Part shown: in pieces, positions 8,291 through 15,575 of the stretch
How the letters are laid out: each line of letters starts with the position of its first letter
How positions within the stretch are numbered: position 1 is the stretch's first letter
NCBI GenBank assembly: GCA_964420925.1
Contig: CAYQVB010000083.1
Span: forward strand, 1-20,107
DNA length: 20,107 nt
DNA from: JAJEAD01 sp964420925
Lineage (GTDB): Bacteria; Pseudomonadota; Gammaproteobacteria; HK1
Direction of reading: 5' to 3'
The notes under the pieces: model-generated
Told to the model about the DNA's origin: nothing
The model's input: the letters and a program-made list of their open reading frames with translations, nothing else
Database searches by the model: none
Program-made: the position numbers and the translations under genes

Positions 8291-9277
8291 CTACTGCCGG
8301 CCGACCTGCTCGATGAGGGCGGCGCCGCCGACCTTGTCGGCGTACTTCGCATAGACGTCCTTGAGTGTGGCCTGGAAGACGCTGGAATCGACGGTGTCGA
8401 AGACCAGCCCCAAGTCCTTCAATTCACTCTGGGCCGCCATGTCCTTCTCGGTGTAGGAGGCCCGCTCCGCCTTGACCGCCTCCGCGGCCGCTTCCCAGAC
8501 CGCGGCCTGAACCGCGACCGGAAGGTCGTCGTACACCTTCTTGCTCATGATGATCACGGCGGGAAGGAAGATGTGCCCGGTGAGGGACACGTACTTGACG
8601 GTCTCGTAGAACTTCTCGCCGAGCAGATCGATGTGATCGCCTTCCGCGCCGTCGACCACGCCCTGCTGAAGGGCGCTGTAGAGCTCACCGAAGGAAATCG
8701 GCGTAGCCTGTCCCCCCAGGGCATTGAAGCTGTCGACCATGACCTCGCTGCTCATGGTCCGGATCTTGAGTCCCTCCATGTCGGCCGGAGACAGCACCGG
8801 GCGCTTGGAGTTCCACAGGTTCCGGTTGCCGCCGTAGAGCCAACCGAGGGCGATGACGTTGAGTCGATCTTCGATCGCCTGGGCGATCCGGTTTCCGACC
8901 GGTCCGTCGATGACCCGGTAGAAGTGATCCAGGTCCTTGAAAATGAAGGGCAAGTTCAGAAGCTCGGCCTCCGGGACGAATCCCGAAATGCCGGCGGTGC
9001 CGTTGATATTGAAGGCCACGGTGCCGAGATCCACGAGCTCCGTCACCTGCTCCTCGGTACCGAGCTGCTCGGCCGGAAACACCTGGACGTCGACCGCCCC
9101 GCCGCTGCGCGCTTCCAGGACCTCCTCGAGCTTGAGAAGCCCATCGTCGAAGGGATGGCCCTGAAAACCGTTGTGCGCCGCCTTCAGGACGATATCCGCG
9201 GCATTGACCCATGACGCGGCGCCCAGCAGCACCATGCCCAATGCCAGGGCCAGAATCGAACCTGGTCTCGTATTCAT
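8291..9277 (-). CDS. dctP: TRAP transporter periplasmic solute-binding protein (DctP family)
   Basis: This 328-residue protein has a clear Sec signal peptide: positive N-terminus (MNTRPG), hydrophobic core, and probable cleavage after VNA at residue 26. The mature part shows the DctP fold: LKAAHN at the start, FPAEQLGTE (67-75), the segment MEGLKIRTM with R173 (the conserved Arg that salt-bridges a substrate carboxylate in this family), and SFGELYSALQQGVVDGAEG (195-213). This implies an organic or sugar acid as ligand. ATG 9277 is chosen because AAGGAG lies just upstream and the signal peptide begins there; the same frame is open to about 9514 but encodes nothing typical. It follows dctQ after a 229-base spacer and converges on the dehydratase. 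Confidence 0.95.
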   Translation of the reverse strand: MNTRPGSILALALGMVLLGAASWVNAADIVLKAAHNGFQGHPFDDGLLKLEEVLEARSGGAVDVQVFPAEQLGTEEQVTELVDLGTVAFNINGTAGISGFVPEAELLNLPFIFKDLDHFYRVIDGPVGNRIAQAIEDRLNVIALGWLYGGNRNLWNSKRPVLSPADMEGLKIRTMSSEVMVDSFNALGGQATPISFGELYSALQQGVVDGAEGDHIDLLGEKFYETVKYVSLTGHIFLPAVIIMSKKVYDDLPVAVQAAVWEAAAEAVKAERASYTEKDMAAQSELKDLGLVFDTVDSSVFQATLKDVYAKYADKVGGAALIEQVGRQ

Positions 9278-9358
9278 CAATTCGCTCCTTAAGTCGTTTG
9301 TCGTGTTGTCCGCGGCCCACGATCCTGTCCCGACCCACGGTACGGTGCGCATTCGCCT

Positions 9359-9385
9359 TCCGGATCCGTGCTCTTCCCATCCGGA
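9359..9385 (-). other. stem-loop in the dctQ-dctP spacer
   Basis: Arms TCCGGAT (9359-9365) and ATCCGGA (9379-9385) form a perfect 7-bp stem with a 13-base loop inside the 229-base gap between dctQ and dctP. In binding-protein transporter operons such hairpins can stabilise or segment the transcript so that the binding protein is made in excess. That role is inference here. Confidence 0.3.
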
Positions 9386-9506
9386 AAGCGCAGGGCACCG
9401 GTGGCAACTTCGTTCGAATCCCGAGGCAACCGGACGATGCCGGTCAGCCCGTCCGTCTTCCCTGACCATCGAGGCCGGGGCATCACAATCGATCACCTGC
9501 GGGATG

Positions 9507-9989
9507 TCAAACACGCCTGAACCCGCGCCAGTCCCGCCATGCGTTCCGTGCGACGTAGTAGAGCATCAGCACGCCTCCGACGATTCCCGAGGAGTACGGC
9601 AAGGCTTTCGACAGGCCGGTAGCCGGCCCGATTTGCCTCCTCACCGACCAGGTGATCTCGACCGCCTTCCACACGAACAGGCACAGCAGCACGCACACGA
9701 GGATCGAAACCGCCAGGGATATGACCTTGCGCGCCGTTTCCGGAAAGCGATTCACGATGAACACCAGTGCGAAGTGGGCCTTGACCTTGAATCCGTACGC
9801 GGCGCTCAGCATGGCGAGCCACATCAGCAGGTAGCGCGCGAACTCCTCCGACCACGAGAGCGAGACATGCAGCAGGTAGCGAGTCACCACCTGCGCGAAG
9901 ATGACCACGACGATGGTGACCAGCAACACGCAGAGCGTCGTCTCCAGGGGATGGAGCAACACGGTCCTGACGCGTTCACCTCGTGTCAT
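9507..9989 (-). CDS. dctQ: TRAP transporter small permease subunit (DctQ family)
   Basis: This 160-residue inner-membrane protein has the four membrane segments expected of DctQ, at about residues 13-41, 48-67, 88-112 and 132-148. The family signature between the first two is visible as SLSWSEEFARYLLMW (43-57). Length is normal for the family. DctQ pairs with DctM to form the membrane part of the transporter; here the nearest DctM is at 3936-5219. The gene lies 55 bases after the alcohol dehydrogenase and upstream of dctP, all on the same strand, so adh-dctQ-dctP are likely co-transcribed. The ATG at 9989 has only a weak ribosome site. Confidence 0.93.
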   Translation of the reverse strand: MTRGERVRTVLLHPLETTLCVLLVTIVVVIFAQVVTRYLLHVSLSWSEEFARYLLMWLAMLSAAYGFKVKAHFALVFIVNRFPETARKVISLAVSILVCVLLCLFVWKAVEITWSVRRQIGPATGLSKALPYSSGIVGGVLMLYYVARNAWRDWRGFRRV

Positions 9990-10044
9990 GACGATCGGTG
10001 TCGGGCCTCGGGAGCGGCGCTCTTTGCAGCGTGGCGAAGCGCAT

Positions 10045-11157
10045 TCAGTCGACCGCTTCCTCGTGCGGATACAGGTAGATCTTTCCGCATCGCTTCGTGA
10101 GCGCTACCTCGAAGGCTTCCGCCGCCCGGGACATGGGAAACGCATGGGTCACCATCCGGTCGATGTTCCTCTGCACCGATTCGTCGAGCAGCATGGTCAG
10201 CAAGCGATCCCGGTGATTCACGTCCACGTCGTGCCCCCCGGTCCACGTCGCGTGCTTGTTGAGCAGATCGTCGAGCACGTGCAGCGGGTATCTCTCCTGC
10301 GATCCGGGCACGAAGCCCAATGAATAGATTTGGCCGTACTGGCGAATCGCGCTCAGACATCTCTGCTGGTAGAAGGGATAGCCCGAGCACTCGAAGGCAT
10401 GGTCGACGCCTTTCTTGAAGCCGGTGATCTCCCGGACCTGCTCCAGCCAGTTCGAGGTGTCCGGATCGATGATGTGATGCGCGCCGAGCTTTCGGCATAC
10501 GTCCATCCGGTAGGGGCTTCGTCCCAGCACGATGACCGTCGCCTTGCGATGGAGAGCATTGATGATGACACCGAATCCGACGAAGCCGATACCCGCCACC
10601 AGCACGTGATCGCCTGCTCCGACTCCCAGCGTCTCCAGGGCCGAGAAGGTGCAACCGCAGGCACAGTTCGCGGCTGCCGCGTGCCGGAACGAGAGACGGT
10701 CGGGAATGCGCTGCAGCATGTCCTCGGGTACCGTCCGGTACTTGGCGAACGCGAACCCGCCGGAGTCGTTGCCGCAGGCGCGCTCATGGCTGTAGTGGGC
10801 GCGGTCCGGACCGGCCTTTCCGTGCAAGTCGCAATGCGTAGGGCTCAACCCCCGCATGCACGGCAGGCACCTTCCGCAACGCCGTCCCTGGTAGACGATG
10901 ACCCGATCGCCTGGCTCGAAGCGCGACCCGTCGCAGACCTCGACCACCTCTCCCACGCCCTCGTGTCCCAAGTGCTCGCGGTCGTTGGATTCCTTTTCGA
11001 ACGTGTGATCCCGGTAGATCTGGTGCTCGATGCAGATGGGCGCGATGAGCGCCTTGACGAGCACGTAGCCGGGAATGATGCGAGGGTAGGCGCGATCCAC
11101 CAGCCTCACCTCCCCCGGCCTCGGAATCGTCAGAACCGTGTTCACACGCTCTCCCAT
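10045..11157 (-). CDS. zinc-dependent alcohol/polyol dehydrogenase (MDR family)
   Basis: This 370-residue medium-chain dehydrogenase is presumably cytoplasmic. Catalytic zinc ligands fit C42, H65-E66 in EHLGHEGVGEV, and C165. The structural zinc lobe keeps all four Cys, C94, C97, C100 and C109, in CGRCLPCMRGLSPTHC. The NAD(P)-binding motif is GIGFVGFG (189-196). Members oxidise sugar alcohols, threonine or aldonates at a secondary hydroxyl; the substrate is not evident. A good ribosome site (AGGAGAAACG) precedes ATG 11157. It is the first gene of a probable adh-dctQ-dctP transcription unit, which suggests a role in breaking down the imported compound. An insertion around residues 110-133, after the zinc lobe, separates it from the simplest sorbitol dehydrogenases. 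Confidence 0.92.
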   Translation of the reverse strand: MGERVNTVLTIPRPGEVRLVDRAYPRIIPGYVLVKALIAPICIEHQIYRDHTFEKESNDREHLGHEGVGEVVEVCDGSRFEPGDRVIVYQGRRCGRCLPCMRGLSPTHCDLHGKAGPDRAHYSHERACGNDSGGFAFAKYRTVPEDMLQRIPDRLSFRHAAAANCACGCTFSALETLGVGAGDHVLVAGIGFVGFGVIINALHRKATVIVLGRSPYRMDVCRKLGAHHIIDPDTSNWLEQVREITGFKKGVDHAFECSGYPFYQQRCLSAIRQYGQIYSLGFVPGSQERYPLHVLDDLLNKHATWTGGHDVDVNHRDRLLTMLLDESVQRNIDRMVTHAFPMSRAAEAFEVALTKRCGKIYLYPHEEAVD

Positions 11158-11502
11158 CGTTTCTCCTCGCCACGTGGCGCTTCACTTCTTCCCGCGCGGA
11201 AATTTATCGAAAGCCGGGTGTTATGCGAAGCAGACAAGATCGCCAACCTCCGCATGATTCCAGAAGCCACATCTCGACCTGCGCCCCTGTCGATCGCTGG
11301 CGCTCCGGAGTACGTGGCCATTTCAACGTCCATCGCCCTCGAGATTCACTCGGAAGTCACAAAGGTCGATCCCGACCATTCCCGCTCCAGTGGAGCCCGG
11401 CGCCGCCGCGCACGGCATGGTCGAAGCCGCCGATCCGAATAGAATCACCTTCGATACCCCATACGCGAGGGGCTTCCCCGGGGACGCCAGGGAAAGCACA
11501 CA
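11158..11502. other. divergent intergenic region between adh operon and selB
   Basis: This 345-base stretch contains no supported gene. For adh on the - strand, an AT-rich patch at about 11199-11208 gives a possible -10 (TAAATT) with TTCGCA 17 bases before it, a weak match. For selB on the + strand, TAGAAT at 11440-11445 is a good -10 hexamer but lacks a matching -35. The selB ribosome site is a modest AGGGAA about nine bases before the ATG. Confidence 0.3.
11169..11180. promoter_or_regulatory. candidate operator palindrome upstream of adh
   Basis: The perfect 12-base palindrome CGCCACGTGGCG lies just before the ribosome site of the alcohol dehydrogenase gene and downstream of its possible -10. 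That position would suit a repressor operator controlling adh-dctQ-dctP. In GC-rich DNA a palindrome this size can also arise by chance. Confidence 0.3.
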
Positions 11503-13434
11503 ATGCTGATCGCCACCGCCGGCCACGTCGATCACGGCAAGACGATGCTCGTTCGAGCGCTCACCGGCGTGGACACGGATCGCCTGCCGGAAGAGAAGAC
11601 GCGGGGTCTCAGCATAGATCTCGGCTTTGCCTACCGGGAATCCGATACGGGAACCACACTCGGATTCGTCGACGTGCCCGGGCACGAGAAGTTCATCCGC
11701 AACATGGTCGCCGGCGTCGCCGCCATCGACTTCGGACTCCTGGTGGTCGCCGCCGACGACGGGGTGATGCCCCAGACTCGCGAGCACCTGGACATCCTGC
11801 GATTGATCGGTCTCGAACGGGGCGCGGTGGCCCTGACCAAGATCGACCGGGTGGGAGCCGAGCGCGTCTGCGAGGTGAGGGCCGAGGTGCGCGACCTCCT
11901 CGCCCCGACCGCGCTCGCGGAAGCGCCGGTCCTGCCGGTCTGCGCCCTCACGGGAGAGGGCGTCGAAGCGCTTGCCGGGCTCCTGGAGGAGAGCGCCGTC
12001 GCCCTCCGGGAGCGCAGTTGCCGAGGCAACTTCCGCTTCGCGATCGACCGGGCGTTCAGCGTCGCGGGAGCGGGAATGGTGGTGACGGGGGCCGCCTTCG
12101 CCGGCCGGGTCGCGGTGGGCGATCGACTCCTCGTGCAGCCCCAGGGGGTTGCGGTGCGGGTTCGGGGAATGCAGGCCGGTCACCGGGAAGCGCGCGCCGG
12201 TCGTTCCGGACAACGCCTCGCCCTGAATCTGAGCGGAGCCGGACTCGGCCGCGCCGAGTTGCACCGCGGCGACTGGGTGGTGACGGAGACATTGGATCGC
12301 ATCACCCGTCGCATCGACGTGCGCCTGCGTCTGCTCGGGAGTGAAGGTCGACCGCTGCGTCACTGGACCCGCGTGCACCTGCATCTCGGCTCCGGTTTCA
12401 CGAGCGCTCGCGTCGCGCTTCTTGCGGGTCGCGAGCTGGCCCCCGGGCAGAGCGCTCTTGCCCAACTCCATCTGCAGAGGCCGACCCATGCCGCAGCCGG
12501 TGACCGGTGCATCATCAGGGACCAGTCCGGACGCCGCACGCTGGGCGGCGGCCGCGTGATCGACCCTTTTCCCCCCGCACGGGGCCGGGCGCGGCCGCCT
12601 CGCCTCGCGGCCCTGCGCGCGCTCGACACCCGAGACGATGCCACGGCCCTCGAGTCCGTGCTCGAGTGCAGCCCCGAGGGTCTCGATCTCGCGGAGTTCA
12701 CGGCCGCACGCAACCTCGAACCCGCGCAGGCAGACGACCTCTTCCAGGGATCGGGATTGACGGAGGTCCGGGTCGGGCGGAGCACGGTGGGGCTTTCGGA
12801 GCATCGCTGGGGAGAGGTGCGCGCGGCCCTGTCGAGCGCGCTTGGCGAGTGGCACGCCGGACACCTCGATCACGTCGGCCCGGACGAGGGCACTCTGTGC
12901 GCGATGATTGCGGACTGCGCCCCGCGTCGCCTTGCGTTGCCGGCGCTGCGCGCCCTGATTCGAGAAGGCCGAGTCGTTCGGGACGGCCAGTCGGTGAGGC
13001 AGCCGGACCACACTCCGCAATTGAGTGGCGACGACGCTCGACTCTGGCGCGCAATCGCGTCGGAAATCGGTCCCCGCGCCACGAGGCCACCGGTAGTGAG
13101 CGAAGTGTCGGCCTCCTTGCGCGTCACCAAGCCGGCCCTGCTCGCCTTCCTCAAGCGATGCGTCGGACGCCGCCAGCTCGTTCGAGTGGCGGACAATCGC
13201 TACTTCCATCCCGGTGCGCTCGCCTCTCTCGCGCAGGTCGCGGTCGATCTGGCGAAGGACGATCCGAACGGACGTTTCGACGCGGCGACCTTCCGTGATC
13301 GTTCCGGCATCGGGCGCAACCTCACCATCCAGGTGCTGGAGCACTTCGATGTGGCGGGGCTCACCCGGCGTCTCGGTGACCGGCGCATCGTGGTGGGCTC
13401 GCCGTCCGAACTCTTCGGCGCCGCCGGCGAGTGA
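11503..13434 (+). CDS. selB: selenocysteine-specific translation elongation factor SelB
   Basis: This 643-residue GTPase carries Sec-tRNA(Sec) to ribosomes paused at UGA codons marked by a SECIS hairpin. G motifs are complete: G1 GHVDHGKT (7-14), G2 within TRGLSIDLGF (33-42, Ser where EF-Tu has Thr), G3 DVPGHE (57-62), G4 TKID (112-115). EF-Tu-like domains II and III follow, with AFSVAGAGMVVTG and the GGGRVIDP segment at their end. The C-terminal third holds the SelB winged-helix repeats that bind SECIS RNA, ending in the family-typical IQVLEHFDVAGLTRR. Length is normal. The Sec tRNA lies 430 bases downstream and selD further on, all on the same strand. No selA is present in the window. Confidence 0.97.
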   Translation: MLIATAGHVDHGKTMLVRALTGVDTDRLPEEKTRGLSIDLGFAYRESDTGTTLGFVDVPGHEKFIRNMVAGVAAIDFGLLVVAADDGVMPQTREHLDILRLIGLERGAVALTKIDRVGAERVCEVRAEVRDLLAPTALAEAPVLPVCALTGEGVEALAGLLEESAVALRERSCRGNFRFAIDRAFSVAGAGMVVTGAAFAGRVAVGDRLLVQPQGVAVRVRGMQAGHREARAGRSGQRLALNLSGAGLGRAELHRGDWVVTETLDRITRRIDVRLRLLGSEGRPLRHWTRVHLHLGSGFTSARVALLAGRELAPGQSALAQLHLQRPTHAAAGDRCIIRDQSGRRTLGGGRVIDPFPPARGRARPPRLAALRALDTRDDATALESVLECSPEGLDLAEFTAARNLEPAQADDLFQGSGLTEVRVGRSTVGLSEHRWGEVRAALSSALGEWHAGHLDHVGPDEGTLCAMIADCAPRRLALPALRALIREGRVVRDGQSVRQPDHTPQLSGDDARLWRAIASEIGPRATRPPVVSEVSASLRVTKPALLAFLKRCVGRRQLVRVADNRYFHPGALASLAQVAVDLAKDDPNGRFDAATFRDRSGIGRNLTIQVLEHFDVAGLTRRLGDRRIVVGSPSELFGAAGE

Positions 13435-13506
13435 GGACCCAAGACCTGCGAAAGGCGGCGGAGGGGGTCGGGTCATGCCCGATCGGGCGTAGCCAAAGCC
13501 AATCTC

Positions 13507-13675
13507 GTGGATTCCCGCGGGAGTGACGGGAACAGAAGACTCGAACATGCATGCTCTCTCGATGTTCCTTCCGCGACTGCGGGGACGAGCCCCTGGTCAG
13601 GGTCGGTTCGCGCGAGAATGATGCCGAGTGGCGTTCTGCGTGTTCTTCGTCATTCCCGCGCACGCGGGAATCCAC
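13507..13675 (+). repeat. REP/MITE-like element, copy A (between selB and selC)
   Basis: This 169-base non-coding element has imperfect inverted ends: GTGGATTCCCGCGGGAGTGA at the left (13507) and a right end finishing in CGGGAATCCAC (13675). The right end forms a hairpin ATTCCCGCG-CA-CGCGGGAAT. Its interior aligns along most of its length, in the same orientation, with the element at 19907-20069, including GACTCGAAC and CTCGAT segments. Such CATTCCCGC hairpin repeats are dispersed in many proteobacterial genomes and are moved in trans. Together with short flanking DNA it fills the 430-base gap between selB and selC. Confidence 0.8.
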
Positions 13676-13761
13676 GAGCAACGAACAATCTTCGTCATCT
13701 TGCATGAGACTTCACGGATAAGGGGCTACCCATCCCCGGTCCTGAGGCCGAGAAACTTGAC

Positions 13762-13790
13762 GTGACATTCGGCGGCAGGAATGGAGTAAT
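13762..13790 (+). promoter_or_regulatory. selC: possible sigma-70 promoter for selC
   Basis: GTGACA (13762-13767) and AGTAAT (13785-13790) are separated by 17 bases, matching 5 of 6 and 4 of 6 consensus positions. Transcription would begin about 65-70 bases before the tRNA. The position, between the repeat element and the tRNA, supports a separate selC promoter, but the match is modest. Confidence 0.35.
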
Positions 13791-13864
13791 GTGCGCATCG
13801 CTCACTTATCCGCGGCGGTGTCTGCCGCGAGGCGTCGCCGCGACGTGTTTCGGCGGCGAGACGT

Positions 13865-13959
13865 GGAAGTGGATCGGGTCCGGTGGCCCGCGCGGACTTC
13901 AAATCCGTTGGGACGTGTCAGACGCGTCCGGTGGGTTCGACTCCCACCCCCTTCCGCCA
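13865..13959 (+). tRNA. selC: selenocysteine tRNA (tRNA-Sec, anticodon UCA)
   Basis: This 95-base tRNA has the hallmarks of bacterial tRNA-Sec. The acceptor is 8 bp, GGAAGTGG (13865-13872) with CCCCTTCC, then discriminator G and encoded CCA. The anticodon loop is CTTCAAA with anticodon TCA at 13899-13901. The long extra arm is GGACGTGT-CAG-ACGCGTCC, an 8-bp stem including one G-T pair. The T arm is GTGGG-TTCGACT-CCCAC. The 5-bp T stem plus the 8-bp acceptor gives the 8+5 layout typical of bacteria. The sixth acceptor position pairs T with C, a mismatch. It is charged with Ser, converted by SelA, and delivered by SelB to UGA codons. Confidence 0.97.
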
Positions 13960-14198
13960 TGCTCGTCACATGCCTGCCGAACGCCGAGCCCTCCTTCTCC
14001 AAATCGATGCGGATCCCGGACTTCCCGGACGACGGCGCCTGGCCCGCTTCGTCCACGACGCCGAATCCGTCTCGTGCTTCCGGCCCCCGCGGCATTGTGC
14101 GAGGCGGACCCTTGGATTCCTGCGCATCGGACGCGGACCTGCGAGCGATGAGCGCCCACTCCGGGTAGACTCGCGGCGCGCACGACAGGGGAGCACCC

Positions 14199-15377
14199 AT
14201 GCAGTTCGGATATGTGAATCTCCTCGAGCAGCCTCCGCATCGAGACTACGCCGGGTTGCTGGACGACCTGAGAGAACAGGCCGCCTTCTGCGACACCGCG
14301 GGCTGGGACCACGTGTGGCTCGGCGAACACCACTTCGGCCCGAGCGGTCACGACAACTCGCCCAACCCCTTCATGATTGCGGCGGATCTCGGCGCCCGTA
14401 CCCGCCGCATCCGCCTCGGAATTGCGGTGGTGGTGCTCCCTCTCTGGCATCCGCTTCGCGCGGCCGAGAACATCGCGCTGCTGGACCAGATGCACCGGGG
14501 CCGCGTGGAGATCGGATTCGGCCGCGCCAGCCAGCCGCATGAAGTGGTGACCTTCAACCCCGCCGCGGACCCCAGAAACGAGGCAGGCTCGCGGGAAGTG
14601 TTCGCCGAGAGCCTCGCCATCGTGCGCAAGGCGTGCACCGAGAGGTTCTTCAGCCACCGGGGCGAGCACTTCGAGCTTCCGCCCGCCGGGGTCACCTGGG
14701 CGAGCCGCGAGGGGGTCGAGGAGGATCCCGTGTGGATCCGCGAGGGCAGGATTCACCGCCTGTGCGTCGTCCCCAAGCCCTACCAGCAACCCCATCCGCC
14801 CTTCTGGATGGCGGTCTCCAGCGCGCCTTCCGTCGAGGTGTGCGCCGAGCTCGACCTCAAGGCGCTCGCCTGGCGGCAGAGCCCGCGCATGCTCAAGCAG
14901 TGGATCGAGCGCTACGCCCGGGTCTTCGAAGACCGGGGGAAGGCACTGGCGGAACCGGCGCGAAACTGGGGGGTGCTTCGCAACGTGTACGTCGCCCCCA
15001 CGATGGAGGAGGCGCGCAGAGACTACGAGCCCGCCCTCATGCGATCACTGCGATACCGTGCCGCAGACCCCTGGAGAGCGCTGCGTGCCCATCTCGACCC
15101 CGGCGAGGAAGCGAGCCCCGAGATGCGCCTCGATTGGGACTTCCTGCAGGGACGAAGCCTCATCGCGGGCAGCCCCGACCACGTTGCGGAGCACATCGTC
15201 GCGCTGGGGGAGCTCACCGGGATTCGGACCCTGCTCATCGGAATCGGCACGCATGGCCTGGAACAGCGAAAGCTCATGCGTTGCCTGGATCTCCTTTCGG
15301 ACCGGGTGATCCCGCGGGTCCGGGCCGCGCTCGAGGCCCGGGATGCGGCGCCCGCACCCGCACGGCCGGCGGCGTGA
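14199..15377 (+). CDS. luciferase-like (LLM) flavin-dependent monooxygenase
   Basis: This 392-residue protein belongs to the bacterial-luciferase-like TIM-barrel family that uses FMNH2 or F420. Family features include the N-terminal MQFGYVNLLEQ strand, CDTAGWDHVWLGEHHFG (31-47), the RIRLGIAVVVLPLWHPLRAAEN segment near 71-92, RGRVEIGFGRAS (103-114), and a C-terminal GSPDHVAEHI with IRTLLIGIGTHG. Relatives oxidise organic compounds, often breaking C-S, C-N or C-C bonds, but the substrate cannot be read. AGGGGAG lies just before ATG 14199. The gene sits 239 bases after the Sec tRNA and is followed at 198 bases by an amidohydrolase on the same strand. Its location between selC and selD may be chance or may point to selenium-linked chemistry; nothing in the sequence decides this. 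Confidence 0.92.
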   Translation: MQFGYVNLLEQPPHRDYAGLLDDLREQAAFCDTAGWDHVWLGEHHFGPSGHDNSPNPFMIAADLGARTRRIRLGIAVVVLPLWHPLRAAENIALLDQMHRGRVEIGFGRASQPHEVVTFNPAADPRNEAGSREVFAESLAIVRKACTERFFSHRGEHFELPPAGVTWASREGVEEDPVWIREGRIHRLCVVPKPYQQPHPPFWMAVSSAPSVEVCAELDLKALAWRQSPRMLKQWIERYARVFEDRGKALAEPARNWGVLRNVYVAPTMEEARRDYEPALMRSLRYRAADPWRALRAHLDPGEEASPEMRLDWDFLQGRSLIAGSPDHVAEHIVALGELTGIRTLLIGIGTHGLEQRKLMRCLDLLSDRVIPRVRAALEARDAAPAPARPAA

Positions 15378-15426
15378 CCGGTATCGGGGAGCCCGGAGCC
15401 GCGCATCCGTGATCGGTTGAGCCCGG

Positions 15427-15447
15427 GGATTCCCGCTGGAGTCGTGG
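15427..15447 (+). repeat. possible degenerate REP remnant
   Basis: GGATTCCCGCTGGAGTCGTG, between the luciferase-like gene and the amidohydrolase, matches 17 of 21 positions of the left end of copy A of the dispersed element (13509-13529). It has no visible partner end, so it would be a solitary decayed fragment or a chance match. Confidence 0.3.
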
Positions 15448-15575
15448 CATCGAAGGACGAACGAGCAGGCACCTCCGCGCAGGTTGGCGCTCTCGCGCGA
15501 TCCGAACACGAATGCGAAGCCGCGCCGACCCTTGACGCATAATGGATGGACTGCGCCGCTCGAGCGAGGCCCCAC

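Noticed and set aside
9278..9514. Upstream extension of the dctP frame to about 9514
   Set aside because: It would bury the signal peptide inside the protein. The ribosome site AAGGAG and the signal peptide fix the start at 9277.
13435..13506. GTCGGGTCATGCCCGAT hairpin after selB as a terminator
   Set aside because: The stem is only about 5-7 bp, overlaps an alternative palindrome and has no T-run, so it was not called as a terminator.
11323..13548. A 741-residue open frame on the - strand across selB
   Set aside because: It is a shadow of selB with no recognisable domain, and it runs into the repeat element at its start.
13762..14168. Several small open frames across and after the Sec tRNA
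   Set aside because: They overlap the tRNA, lack ribosome sites and show no motif; they are typical false calls over tRNA genes.
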